From an uncultured Roseibium sp. (GTDB lineage: Bacteria > Pseudomonadota > Alphaproteobacteria > Rhizobiales > Stappiaceae), in assembly GCF_947499295.1 (NCBI RefSeq), contig NZ_CANMNP010000019.1:1-64000 (forward strand): a stretch of DNA of 64,000 nt, given 5' to 3'. How positions within the stretch are numbered: the first letter of the stretch is position 1; the number at the start of each line of letters is the position of its first letter. The notes beneath the pieces are model-generated. The model had not been told where the DNA came from. It did no database searches and was given only the letters and a program-made list of their open reading frames with translations. The position numbers and the translations under genes were made by a program. Positions 15,451 to 24,215 of the stretch are shown piece by piece.

Positions 15451-17004
15451 ATGTTCACACGAATGATCGCCGTGCTGGCAATACTGATCGCAGGGACAGC
15501 TCCGGCACTCGCGAAGCGTGTTGCCCTGGTTCTTGGCAACGGCGCATACGAACACACAGTACCCCTACCCAATCCAGCCAATGATGCAGAGCAGATGGCT
15601 GCCAAACTGCGCAGCCTGGGATTTGATGTCGTTGCGGGTCAGGATCAGACCTACACCGACATGCGCAGATCCGTCATGAACTTCGCAAAGAAGGCTTATG
15701 GCGCAGAGATCGCGATCCTGTTTTATGCAGGGCATGGCCTGCAGGTGGGCGGCCAAAACCACCTTGTTCCAATTGACGCGACGATTGAAGACGAAACGTC
15801 ACTGGATTTCGAAACCATCACGGTCGACTTCATAATGCGCCAGATGTCCAAGGACGTGAAAGTGCAGATGGTGTTCCTTGACGCCTGTCGCGACAACCCG
15901 CTCGCACGCACGCTTTCTCGGCGCATGGGTCCGACCCGCTCAGGCAGCGTTGGCCAAGGTCTTGCGGAAATCAAGATGGAAGAAACCGGTGGTGAAGGTT
16001 CGGTTATCGCCTTTGCAACCAGCCCCGGCGATGTGGCTCTTGACGGTGAAGGCGCAAACTCGCCGTTCACGTCTGCTTTGATCCGGCATATCGACACCCC
16101 GAACGCGTCGATCCAGACCGTCATGACTCGCGTTACCGGAGACGTTTATCAGGAAACGGAAAAGCGTCAGCGTCCTTGGGTCAATGCTTCCCTGATTGGC
16201 GAAGTGTTTCTCAACAAGCAGGCATCTGTGGCGAGTGGTCCGACAACTGAAGTTGCATCTCTCGGCACGACGCCTACGACAACGCCTCAGCCGGTCGCAA
16301 CAACATCAGCAGTTGCTGCAACCACCCAGTCCACTATTGACTGGGAGCGTGAAAAGCTGATCTGGGAAACGGCCAAGGCCAGCAACACGGTCGACGACTA
16401 CCAGTCGTACCTGGAAGCTTATCCGAATGGCACGTTCACAAACTTTGCCCGCAACAGCATCAAGCGTTTGCAATCCGGAAGTCAGGTAGCTGCGGTCAAC
16501 CCAGGTGCTACGGTTGTTCCAGGTCAAGCAGGTGTTGCCGCGACCATGCCCGACCCGCAGAAGGCAATTCCAGGCACGCAGGTTACAGAGTCTTCGCTTG
16601 GCTGGAACCGGACTGCTCGTCGTGAAGTGCAAACCCGTCTCAACCTTGTGGGATTTGACGTGGGCCGTCCGGACGGCGCCTTCGGTCCGAAAACCCGCGC
16701 AGGTGTCGCTGGATGGCAGACAGCCAACGGCATTGTTCCGACCGGCTTCTTTACACCGGCGCAATATGCGTTGCTGACGACCCAGACCGCTGCTCAATAT
16801 GCGGCCTATCAAGCAGAAGTGCGGCAGAAGCAACAAGCCGCAGCAGCTTCGCGCAGCAGCACCAGCAGGTCGACAACGACCCGTCGGACCAACAACACCA
16901 CGACCACACGACGCAGCAACAACGGTGGCGGTGTAAACCCGGCTGGCGCGGCGTTTATCGGCGGCGTTGTCGGTGGCATTATCGGTGGCGCGATCGGCCG
17001 CTGA
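15451..17004 (+). CDS. Exported caspase-like protein with peptidoglycan-binding domain
   Basis: A 517-residue protein. A signal peptide (to about residue 21, ALA-KR) precedes a caspase/peptidase C14 fold (22-255) with the catalytic pair H95 (FYAGHG) and C146 (LDACRDNP). A Thr/Pro-rich linker follows, then a WEREKLIWETAKASNTVDDYQ helical segment typical of these proteins, a PG_binding_1 domain (about 385-440, VQTRLNLVGFDVGRPDGAFG), a Ser/Thr/Arg-rich tail and a glycine-zipper end (GGVVGGIIGGAIGR) that could insert in a membrane. Bacterial caspase-like proteins cleave after basic residues in the cases studied; the substrate here is unknown. GAGAGGA lies 10 nt before the ATG, and a terminator follows. 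Confidence 0.88.
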   Translation: MFTRMIAVLAILIAGTAPALAKRVALVLGNGAYEHTVPLPNPANDAEQMAAKLRSLGFDVVAGQDQTYTDMRRSVMNFAKKAYGAEIAILFYAGHGLQVGGQNHLVPIDATIEDETSLDFETITVDFIMRQMSKDVKVQMVFLDACRDNPLARTLSRRMGPTRSGSVGQGLAEIKMEETGGEGSVIAFATSPGDVALDGEGANSPFTSALIRHIDTPNASIQTVMTRVTGDVYQETEKRQRPWVNASLIGEVFLNKQASVASGPTTEVASLGTTPTTTPQPVATTSAVAATTQSTIDWEREKLIWETAKASNTVDDYQSYLEAYPNGTFTNFARNSIKRLQSGSQVAAVNPGATVVPGQAGVAATMPDPQKAIPGTQVTESSLGWNRTARREVQTRLNLVGFDVGRPDGAFGPKTRAGVAGWQTANGIVPTGFFTPAQYALLTTQTAAQYAAYQAEVRQKQQAAAASRSSTSRSTTTRRTNNTTTTRRSNNGGGVNPAGAAFIGGVVGGIIGGAIGR

Positions 17005-17025
17005 TAAAGCGTCCTCCAAGACAAA

Positions 17026-17055
17026 AGAGCCCGGCTTCTTCGAACGCCGGGCTCT
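17026..17055. terminator. Bidirectional terminator between caspase-like gene and exbD
   Basis: AGAGCCCGGC (17026-17035) pairs perfectly with GCCGGGCTCT (17046-17055) around a 10-nt loop. On the minus strand the stem is followed by TTTTGTCTT, a good T-run; on the plus strand by ATTCATTTC. It lies between two convergent gene ends. Confidence 0.8.
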
Positions 17056-17088
17056 ATTCATTTCAGGGTTGGTTCTGAAAGATCTGCG

Positions 17089-17514
17089 TCAGTTCAATTT
17101 AAGACTGATCCGCTTGAGATTGGATGTGCGCGCTTCGTCGAGTATCTCGATCACGCTCTGAAATTCGGTACCTTTTGCAGGAAGCAGAATTGCGCTTTCT
17201 GCTCCAAGCCCCGCCAAGCGGTTCAATTCGGCCGACAGCTCCACAAGCTCCAGAGAGCTGCCATTGACGACAATTGTCATTCCTTCGGCGCTAACCCCTT
17301 GCCCGATTTGAATCAAAACAGAAGGCGCGCCGGTGTTTATCAGTTGATCATTTGTCTTTTCTGCCGTGCTGCTACCAATACCAACGTCCAGCGGTCGCCA
17401 GACGCCAAAGGTGGAAGACAGCAGGAAGAACATGATCAAAATAAAGATCACGTCGATCAAAGGCGTCAGCGGAATACGCCTGCGTTTAGCAAGCGGGGTC
17501 TGTATGAACAGCAT
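17089..17514 (-). CDS. exbD: ExbD/TolR-family protein (first copy)
   Basis: A 141-residue protein from ATG 17514 (a TTG at 17547 would add 11 residues). The short cytosolic N-terminus AKRRRIPLTPLIDVIFILIMFFLL shows the family's single transmembrane helix with the proton-path Asp in LIDV. A periplasmic domain follows (VLIQIGQGVSAEGMTIVVNG, then SVIEILDEARTSNLKRISL). ExbD works with ExbB to use the proton gradient for TonB-type work. It is divergent from the DUF1036 gene and close to, but not in one operon with, the ExbB and TonB-like genes. Confidence 0.9.
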   Translation of the reverse strand: MLFIQTPLAKRRRIPLTPLIDVIFILIMFFLLSSTFGVWRPLDVGIGSSTAEKTNDQLINTGAPSVLIQIGQGVSAEGMTIVVNGSSLELVELSAELNRLAGLGAESAILLPAKGTEFQSVIEILDEARTSNLKRISLKLN

Positions 17515-17651
17515 TTCTACAAGCTTCGTTGGCACTTGAAGCACCAATGTCTCGTATTCTTTTTAAAATGTACAATCCTAATCCCAGATTTGACCCCGTT
17601 CACGCATTTCCGTAGCGTTGTTCTTGGAAGAAGCAACTTGGTAACCGTTTG

Positions 17652-18104
17652 ATGTCGCAGGCACAAAACTCAGAACATTGCGATCGATGCTACTTATGCA
17701 AATACACTCTGCTCGGCTTGCTCGCCTGTCTGGCGTGCTTTGCTCTGCCTCGGTCTGCGGAAGCAGGCTTGCGAGTGTGCAATGGCTCAGTCGACCTTGT
17801 GAATGTCGCGATCGGCTATGAAACTGATGAAGGCATAAGAACGGAAGGCTGGTGGACGATCACCTCGAACGCCTGCAGTCAGGTTCTGCAGGAACCGCTC
17901 AAGAGTGCCGGATACTATCTTCACGTGGCAGACGGTTTCGGTGAAGGCAGGCTTGTCGGCGACATCACTCTTTGCATTCGTGAAGAAAAATTCGTTGTGT
18001 ATGATGGTGACCAATGCTGGCAACGCGGTTTGATCGAAGCTGATTTTTTTCAGATCGAAACCGGAGGAGCCGAAGACTGGACCGTTCTGCTGTCTTATGA
18101 CTGA
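17652..18104 (+). CDS. DUF1036 exported protein
   Basis: A 150-residue protein from ATG 17652. A hydrophobic signal region (LLGLLACLACFALPRSAEA) is followed by the DUF1036 domain: LRVCNGSVDLVNVAIGYE, EGWWTITSNACSQVL, YYLHVADG, LCIREEKFVVYDGDQCWQRG. Six cysteines in the mature part could form disulphides. The domain occurs in periplasmic proteins of alphaproteobacteria; function unknown. It begins a small plus-strand group with the exported protein at 18175 and ExbB. Confidence 0.88.
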   Translation: MSQAQNSEHCDRCYLCKYTLLGLLACLACFALPRSAEAGLRVCNGSVDLVNVAIGYETDEGIRTEGWWTITSNACSQVLQEPLKSAGYYLHVADGFGEGRLVGDITLCIREEKFVVYDGDQCWQRGLIEADFFQIETGGAEDWTVLLSYD

Positions 18105-18174
18105 ATGGGATCTAAAGATTTAAAGACCCGGTCAGGCTGTTTTACCGGGGCGTCATTTTGGGGGGTGTATGTAT

Positions 18175-18606
18175 ATGCAAAAAACTGTTCGGACTGCCGT
18201 GTTGATTCTATTGGGGGTAGCCCTCGCCAGCCCTGTTCATGCCCAGGAAACCGGCGGAAAGATAGGCTTGGAGCTCAACCACACGCAGCCGACAGCGGAT
18301 GGCGGGTGCCGTCTCTCCATAATCGCGACCAATGGTTTGGAAAGACCGATGAACCAACTGGGCCTGGAAATGGTCGCCTTCAACAAAGATGGACTAGTCG
18401 ATCAGTTCTTGCGCCTTGATTTCACTCGTATTTCGGCCGGGAAAACAAAGGTTCTTCAATTCGACCTTGCCGGCAAGGCCTGTGACAGTCTTTCCAGGCT
18501 GCACATAAACGATGTTCTGAATTGCGTTCCGTCGGCGATTACTGACGTTTATTGTCCGGACTTGCTGGACTTGAAAAACCGCACCGAGATTGAATTCGGT
18601 GACTGA
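18175..18606 (+). CDS. Small exported protein, unknown
   Basis: A 143-residue protein. I use ATG 18175 because the GGGGGG run is 9 nt upstream; the ATG at 18169 is only 3 nt from it. A signal peptide ([19 protein letters not shown]) is cleaved near residue 24. The mature protein is beta-rich: [38 protein letters not shown] and [19 protein letters not shown], with four cysteines. I do not recognise a named family; such proteins accompany DUF1036 and ExbB genes. It ends 35 bp before exbB. Confidence 0.65.
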   Translation: MQKTVRTAVLILLGVALASPVHAQETGGKIGLELNHTQPTADGGCRLSIIATNGLERPMNQLGLEMVAFNKDGLVDQFLRLDFTRISAGKTKVLQFDLAGKACDSLSRLHINDVLNCVPSAITDVYCPDLLDLKNRTEIEFGD

Positions 18607-18641
18607 GCGATTGTCTGCCGATAACGGGACCCGACCATTTT

Positions 18642-19313
18642 ATGGGTGATACATTTTCTTCTCTTTTTGAGCTGGGTGGACCGGTAGTCCTCATACTACT
18701 GGCCATTTCAATCGCTGCGCTCGCCGTAATTCTGGCAAAAGTGTTCCAGTTTTCCAACGCGCGCGTAGGACGTCACGGGATGGTTCGCCAGGCGGTGACC
18801 CAGTGGCGGTCAGGTGAGCGAAATACGGCAGCTCAAAATCTTATCAAGGATCGCTCGCTGTCAGCCGCCCTGGTGCGCAACGCGATGGATGCCATCCAGA
18901 TGCTCGATCAGCAGCCACTCGCCTCACAAGAACGGGACATTCGCGAGGAACGCTTGCGGGAAGAGATATCGGCGCGTGCCGCGGACCGCCTTTTCGCACT
19001 GGCCAGCTGGTTGAAAGCGCTGGACTTGGTCACTCAGATTGCGCCGCTCCTGGGACTGTTCGGCACAGTTCTGGGCATGATCGATACCTTTCAAACGCTT
19101 CAGGAATCCGGGGCTGCGGCAAATCCGGCGACACTCGCCGGTGGGATATGGGTTGCCCTATTGACCACCGCTTGCGGGCTAGCGGTCGCCATACCAGTTT
19201 CCGTCGCGGTGACATGGTTCGAGACCCGGTTGGAAAAAGAACGGGCAGCTCTTGAAGTGCTTTTGACTGGCGTCTTTACCGCTGGCAGTTTTTCAACCGT
19301 TGCTTCAACGTAG
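18642..19313 (+). CDS. exbB: ExbB/TolQ/MotA-family proton channel
   Basis: A 223-residue integral membrane protein. A first helix near residues 13-33 ([20 protein letters not shown]) is followed by a cytosolic helical loop, then helices near 133-155 ([21 protein letters not shown]) and 165-190 ([20 protein letters not shown]). The [12 protein letters not shown] signature and the conserved Thr in helix 3 mark the ExbB family. With ExbD it forms a proton-driven motor. Its last 9 bp overlap the 3' end of the convergent TonB-like gene. Confidence 0.92.
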   Translation: MGDTFSSLFELGGPVVLILLAISIAALAVILAKVFQFSNARVGRHGMVRQAVTQWRSGERNTAAQNLIKDRSLSAALVRNAMDAIQMLDQQPLASQERDIREERLREEISARAADRLFALASWLKALDLVTQIAPLLGLFGTVLGMIDTFQTLQESGAAANPATLAGGIWVALLTTACGLAVAIPVSVAVTWFETRLEKERAALEVLLTGVFTAGSFSTVAST

Positions 19314-21095
19314 AACCTTGAAGGCAGACAAGGAATAAACCCCCGGCGCTTCAAGCACCTCGGCAATCCTGTTTGCGCCAAGTTTGCTGAAACGGCCAGG
19401 CTGCCGGTCTTTAGGTCGGTTCCAGATCGCCAGCAACAAGGCCGTTTCTTCATTGACCCTGGAGATCAACGTAACAGGAATGGCAAACCGCCAGCCACCA
19501 GCTGTTGCAGCGTTCGAAGCCGGCAGTATGAACTCTCGGCCGTCATGAATGCTCCCGGCGTCATCAATCAGGTAGATTTCTGGTGGTCCCTTGCCATTCA
19601 GTTCCAAGCCAGCAGTTTCGGCAGCTGCAATCCGCTCGATCGGCAAGTCGCGCTGAATCAGCCCGGAAACACTGGATCCGCTTTTGACGACGGTCCTTTC
19701 AAGTTCAACAAGCCCCGCCGCCTCAATACCTTGGGAAAATCCAATAGCATCCAGCAGAGCGCATTGGGGCCGTGTTACGAGCCGCAACTCGATATTGGCT
19801 TCATAACCCTGACTTGCCGCGAAACTCTTGTCGAAGACTGCAAATGGCGCGATGCCTGCGCCGAAGGCAGTTACCGACGCCGTGTCGGTACCTGCAGACA
19901 TCACTGAAAGATGAGCGCACTCTCCAGCATCGTAATCAGCGACATAATTCGTGACCTTAGCCAGCGGATCGATACTGGCAAGTTCAACTGGCGGAACACT
20001 TGGTGTTGGATCTGAGGACTGCGGCGATGCGGATATTGCAGACTGCTGGGGTTCGGTTGGCGCAATTGCCGCAAGCTCCGTTTCGGAAGGACGAATGGCT
20101 GCGAATTGTTGTTCCGCCGGTCGTACTGTTTGAACTGAAGACGCAGGCGTCGCGACAGTGACCGAACTGGGAACAACAGTGCTGCTTGCTGCCCCTTCTT
20201 GGGCTGAAGACACTTGCGGTGACACAGCTTGCGTTGAAGGCGCTTCAGCTGAAGTGACGGCAATTGCTTCACTTTGAGAAGGAGTAACAGCCGTGACAGG
20301 TGCCGTTAACTCTACCGAAGGCCCGGTAGACACAACGACATCATCGTCCTCTGTCTCAACTGTATTCGCCGTCACAGGCGTAACAACGCCAGTCGGTGCG
20401 GCAACGGGCGCAGAATTGACAGTGGCTGCGTTTGCCCCCGAACTCACGGGTGACGGTACTAAGGCCAGTGTAACAACATCCGTTGCGGTAACAGGTGCAA
20501 GCGAGACCACGGTGCTTGTTGGGGACGTTGGTACCACAGCTTCGGTGACGGTCGAAGGAACTGTGGTTGCAACAACGTCAACACTGGGGTCGATTTTTTC
20601 AATCGTTGTTGGTTTAGTCTGGGCGTCCGGCTGCGTAGCAGCTTCTGGTGCGATGCTTTCTTGAGCTTCAACAACAATCGTGTTGCTTGGGTCAACCGTG
20701 GCGATGGATACTGCGGATGAACTGGGTACTGACACTGCCGGCGTTTGAACCGGCTTGAGAGCTGCACTCTCAACAGGCTGTGAAATGATTGAAGGCGGCT
20801 GTTGAAGTACAGGTTGCGATATTTCCGTCGGTTGAACGACCGACACATTGTCAGCAGCGATCACGTCTTGCGGGGCTATTGTGACGCCTGAAATAGCCTC
20901 AAAATCCAGACCACCGCTTTCAAGCACAATTTCGGCTTCGGGCGGAACCGACGGCTCCTGAACTTGCCAGGAAAAGTCCTCCAACCCAAACAGAACAATT
21001 GAAACATGTGCCGCCAGCGATGTGCCCAAAACGGCAGGCCAGATATAGCCGGGAATGCTCCATTGCCCATCCTGATTATAGAGGACGGTCGTCAC
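19305..21095 (-). CDS. TonB-like protein with long Ser/Thr/Pro/Val linker and a domain shared with the kinase
   Basis: A 596-residue protein starting at GTG 21095, overlapping the exbD stop (GTGA). It has one membrane helix near the N-terminus ([20 protein letters not shown]), as in TonB. A ~300-residue low-complexity linker of S, T, P, V and A follows. The C-terminal ~200 residues do not look like the classical TonB fold; instead they match the periplasmic part of the kinase at 21545: [26 protein letters not shown] and PQCALL. By position after exbD and with exbB nearby, it is probably an energy-transducing or sensing periplasmic arm. It is the last gene of the minus-strand T6SS operon. Confidence 0.7.
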   Translation of the reverse strand: MTTVLYNQDGQWSIPGYIWPAVLGTSLAAHVSIVLFGLEDFSWQVQEPSVPPEAEIVLESGGLDFEAISGVTIAPQDVIAADNVSVVQPTEISQPVLQQPPSIISQPVESAALKPVQTPAVSVPSSSAVSIATVDPSNTIVVEAQESIAPEAATQPDAQTKPTTIEKIDPSVDVVATTVPSTVTEAVVPTSPTSTVVSLAPVTATDVVTLALVPSPVSSGANAATVNSAPVAAPTGVVTPVTANTVETEDDDVVVSTGPSVELTAPVTAVTPSQSEAIAVTSAEAPSTQAVSPQVSSAQEGAASSTVVPSSVTVATPASSVQTVRPAEQQFAAIRPSETELAAIAPTEPQQSAISASPQSSDPTPSVPPVELASIDPLAKVTNYVADYDAGECAHLSVMSAGTDTASVTAFGAGIAPFAVFDKSFAASQGYEANIELRLVTRPQCALLDAIGFSQGIEAAGLVELERTVVKSGSSVSGLIQRDLPIERIAAAETAGLELNGKGPPEIYLIDDAGSIHDGREFILPASNAATAGGWRFAIPVTLISRVNEETALLLAIWNRPKDRQPGRFSKLGANRIAEVLEAPGVYSLSAFKVLR

Positions 21096-21514
21096 GAGCC
21101 ATCCGCCTCAATAGTGACAAGAGTTATCTTTCGAATTCCGCCTGCTTTCAGTTCCTCAGCAAGTGCGGTCAGATCGCCCATTTTGGTGCGTCGATCGATT
21201 TGCAGGGTCAATTTGTCGGATACGTCCACCCTGCTCTTCAAAAATTGAGCTAGCTCGTCCACTTCCAGTTTGTTGCCGTCGAGCCAGATCTCCCCCGATT
21301 TATCGAGAGCAAGGCTGCCTTGTATGCTCCCGGTCCCTTCGTCATTTACGGTCTCGGCCCATTGAAAGTCATCAGGCAAGGGTGGGCGAAGTGTGCCGGC
21401 TACCAGCAAAAACAACAGCAAAAGAAAGACAACATTTATAAGCGCCAACGAAGAATCGGCTCTCCGCTGGGGGATCAGCTCCTGAAGATGTATCGGTTTT
21501 GTATAGCGCTTCAC
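21092..21514 (-). CDS. exbD: ExbD/TolR-family protein (second copy)
   Basis: A 140-residue protein from GTG 21514. The cytosolic stretch LIPQRRADSSLALINVVF leads into the single helix LINVVFLLLLFLLVAGTL. The family's conserved Asp in this helix is replaced by Asn (LINV), which is unusual because Asp carries the proton in ExbD and TolR. The periplasmic part is normal (LALDKSGEIWLDGNKLEVDE, then KMGDLTALAEELKAGGIRKI). It lies 30 bp after ppkA and overlaps the TonB-like start, so it belongs to the T6SS operon. Confidence 0.88.
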   Translation of the reverse strand: MKRYTKPIHLQELIPQRRADSSLALINVVFLLLLFLLVAGTLRPPLPDDFQWAETVNDEGTGSIQGSLALDKSGEIWLDGNKLEVDELAQFLKSRVDVSDKLTLQIDRRTKMGDLTALAEELKAGGIRKITLVTIEADGS

Positions 21515-21544
21515 GACAGCTTCACACTCATCAACGACAGTCCC

Positions 21545-23452
21545 TTACGGAACCACCTTGACTGTCGTTGCAGTTGCACGCAAGACCGCAACCTCCTGCA
21601 TGAGGTTGTCAAAGAAGGCTGAGGCCTGTTTCTCGGATCGATTTGAAAGCGATTGCGCAACATCGGGCCCGACCATTGCAATCACCAGGCCGGTTTCTTC
21701 AACTGCGCTTTTCAAGCTCAAAGGAACAACAAACCCTGCCCCGCCATTGTCCGTCTGGAGGAATGGCGACAGGTTTACCACTTCGCCCTTGCTGCCGACA
21801 TAGAGCAAACCGAGTTCCCCGGTCGCCGGATCATAGCCTGAAATTCGGCCTGCCATATTGCTTCCGTTCGGAATGACGGTGCGCTGCATGTCCAGATGAA
21901 GTTCTGTCTGGGCGTTGCCCTCAGGCGTGCCTCTGAGGAATGCCACGGCCGGGCACTGATCATCGCTGATCAAGTTAACCTGAATTTTGGCCTCAAATCC
22001 TTGGGACTGCGTGAAATCGCTGTCAAAAGCGATAAACGGCGGTGTCCGTGAGGCAAAACCTTCAATTTCTGCCGAGCGGCTCGCAATCTCGACTGGCTGG
22101 AGATACATGCAATCGCCTGCCTGGTAACTGCTGACAAAGCTCCGAATTCTGTCTTCGGGTTTCAATGTCTCTTGCGGCTGATCCTGTTGTGGCGTGATCG
22201 GAGGCGGCAATTTGTTGTCCGTTTCATTGTCATTCACCGAGGGGCGCTGGTCTTGTTTTTCAGGTATGGGAATGTCCGGAACCGTATTTTTTTCGTCATT
22301 TGTGGTTGGCGATGGATCCTCCACAGAGGTTTCGCCAGACGATCCATCATCTGGTGTCAGGTTTGTCGGCAAAGTTGGCGCTGCTGGCGCATTGTCGCGA
22401 GGCGGAGCAACCAGAACCGGTTTTTGATCCTGATCGGGCACCGACTGCCCAACGATGAAATAGACACCGCCTGCTCCAAGTCCGGCAAAACCAAGCAGTG
22501 ACAGAGCGACGAGAATACGCCGTCCCCAGTTCACTGGCGGTGCTTCGTGATCAAGTGCGGACTGTTCCGGTGGTGGAGTCGAAGTCCTTATCACCGTCTT
22601 GTCGGGCATCTGGCGGCCCATGGGCGCCCCCAGTGTCCAATCCGCGACCTCAGCCATGCTGGCAGGACGATTTGCCGGGTCAGGCTGCAGCATGGCTTCA
22701 AGAAGCGGTCGGAAACGATTGTCGATGCCATCTAGTGACGGAACTATCCGGCGCTTCTCAACGATCTGCGCCTGCGTGCCTCCCATATCAATCTGCTTGC
22801 CCGTCAAGGCCTCGGCAATCACAAGACCGAGGGAATAAATATCGCTGCGAGCAGTGACCTTGCCGTCGAATATGCCAACTTGTTCCGGCGAGACGTAATT
22901 GACCTTTCCGGCGAAGCCATCGCCAATGATCGTTGGTCCTCCGGTATTGGCACGTGATATGCCGAAGTCGATAATCTTTGCCTGCCCGACATCACTGTTT
23001 TGCAAAATTATATTGTCGGGAGACAGATCACGGTGAATGACTTCCTTGTCGTGAACTGCCTGCAGCGCTGATGCCAGCCGTTGGACAAGCCTGTAAACCG
23101 CTTCAGGTTCAAGTGGCCCGGATTCCAGGCGCGAGTGCAGCGAAGGACCGCTGACAAACTCCATGGCCAGATAATAAACGCCCAAAGTCGGTTCTTTGGC
23201 GAAGACATAGTATTGCGTCAGAGCGTCGTGCTTGAGGTTCCGGAGGATTTTGGCTTCCCTCTTGAAGAGGTCGACAATCATCGTGTCCCGGGAAAAGCTT
23301 GCAAGCAGAACCTTGATCGCGACGGGGTCACCGCTCTCCACGTCGCGTGCGCGATAAACCGTTCCGATACCGCCGTCGGCAATGTGCTCCTCAATCTCAT
23401 AGAGATTGTTGAGACGCGTTCCTTGCGGCAGCAAATTGTCGGCCGGGTTCAT
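21545..23452 (-). CDS. ppkA: T6SS-associated transmembrane Ser/Thr kinase (PpkA-like)
   Basis: A 635-residue protein. The kinase domain (about 15-275) shows the Gly loop GGIGTVY, K47 (VAIKV), the HRDLSPDN loop with D142, DFG at 162-164 and a Ser-Pro-Glu activation end (YVSPEQ). After it comes DKTVIR with T286, then a transmembrane helix (about 311-334), a Pro/Asp/Asn-rich linker and a periplasmic domain (about 435-635) homologous to the end of the TonB-like protein. In Pseudomonas and Agrobacterium PpkA phosphorylates a T6SS partner and is opposed by PppA. The genes pppA and tagF are directly upstream in the same operon. Confidence 0.93.
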   Translation of the reverse strand: MNPADNLLPQGTRLNNLYEIEEHIADGGIGTVYRARDVESGDPVAIKVLLASFSRDTMIVDLFKREAKILRNLKHDALTQYYVFAKEPTLGVYYLAMEFVSGPSLHSRLESGPLEPEAVYRLVQRLASALQAVHDKEVIHRDLSPDNIILQNSDVGQAKIIDFGISRANTGGPTIIGDGFAGKVNYVSPEQVGIFDGKVTARSDIYSLGLVIAEALTGKQIDMGGTQAQIVEKRRIVPSLDGIDNRFRPLLEAMLQPDPANRPASMAEVADWTLGAPMGRQMPDKTVIRTSTPPPEQSALDHEAPPVNWGRRILVALSLLGFAGLGAGGVYFIVGQSVPDQDQKPVLVAPPRDNAPAAPTLPTNLTPDDGSSGETSVEDPSPTTNDEKNTVPDIPIPEKQDQRPSVNDNETDNKLPPPITPQQDQPQETLKPEDRIRSFVSSYQAGDCMYLQPVEIASRSAEIEGFASRTPPFIAFDSDFTQSQGFEAKIQVNLISDDQCPAVAFLRGTPEGNAQTELHLDMQRTVIPNGSNMAGRISGYDPATGELGLLYVGSKGEVVNLSPFLQTDNGGAGFVVPLSLKSAVEETGLVIAMVGPDVAQSLSNRSEKQASAFFDNLMQEVAVLRATATTVKVVP

Positions 23453-23465
23453 CAGCAGCTGCTCC

Positions 23466-24215
23466 TCAAACCGCTACATTGCGGTCAAAATCCACGATTA
23501 CGACGGTCACATTGTCGCTTCCGCCACCCTCAAGTGCGCCATTGATCAGGCTTCTAGCCGTCATGTCAGGTGCACCGTTCATCAACATTGTCTTGATCAC
23601 CGCATCATCAAGATGACCGGTCAAGCCGTCGGAACAAAGCAGAAAACGGTCACCGGGTCTCAGATTTCCAGATACCAATTCCAGTTCCAGTTCAAGGCCG
23701 GACCCAATCGCACGCGTAATGACATGGCGCCGAGAAAAGTTTCGAGCCTCTTCTTCGGTCAGAACATTCTGATCGACGAGCTCCTGAACCTCAGTATGAT
23801 CTGTCGTCAGCTGCTCCAGCATTCCGTTTCGAAATCGATAGACCCGACTGTCACCTGCCCAAAGACAGGCAAATGCACCCGCATAGGTCAATAGAGCGAC
23901 AATGGTCGTCCCCATCGCAGCACCGTCGGCTTTGGCTGAGGCCCGCTCTATTCTGTCCTTTGCAACAATCAACCGGCCTTCGAATTGTTCAAGAAGGTCC
24001 TCAGCGCTGCGCGGAAGCGTGATACTTGTGAGTGCTTCCTTCACCAGACCAGATGCCATGGCACCGCAATGCATGCCCCCGGCCCCGTCCATTACGGCGA
24101 AGACACCCTTCCCTTCATCAACCAGATAAGCGTCCTCGTTTTCCTCCCGCACCCGTCCTACATGTGTCTGTCCGACCGCGAAGCTTCTAAGGGCTCCTTG
24201 TGTTTTTTCGGTCAT
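23466..24215 (-). CDS. pppA: PP2C-type phosphatase (PppA-like)
   Basis: A 249-residue metal-dependent Ser/Thr phosphatase. Conserved motifs are GQTHVGRVREENEDAYLV, VFAVMDGAGGMHCG (metal Asp and Gly), GTTIVALL, LWAGDSRVYRFRNG, LCSDGLTG and SDNVTVVIVDFD. In T6SS it removes the phosphate added by PpkA and resets activation. It overlaps tagF by 4 nt and is followed by ppkA after 13 bp. Confidence 0.94.
   Translation of the reverse strand: MTEKTQGALRSFAVGQTHVGRVREENEDAYLVDEGKGVFAVMDGAGGMHCGAMASGLVKEALTSITLPRSAEDLLEQFEGRLIVAKDRIERASAKADGAAMGTTIVALLTYAGAFACLWAGDSRVYRFRNGMLEQLTTDHTEVQELVDQNVLTEEEARNFSRRHVITRAIGSGLELELELVSGNLRPGDRFLLCSDGLTGHLDDAVIKTMLMNGAPDMTARSLINGALEGGGSDNVTVVIVDFDRNVAV

Noticed and set aside
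19958..20925. Long low-complexity region as frameshifted or non-coding
   Set aside because: The frame stays open with TonB-like composition; other open frames on both strands are a result of repeated Thr/Ser/Val/Pro codons.
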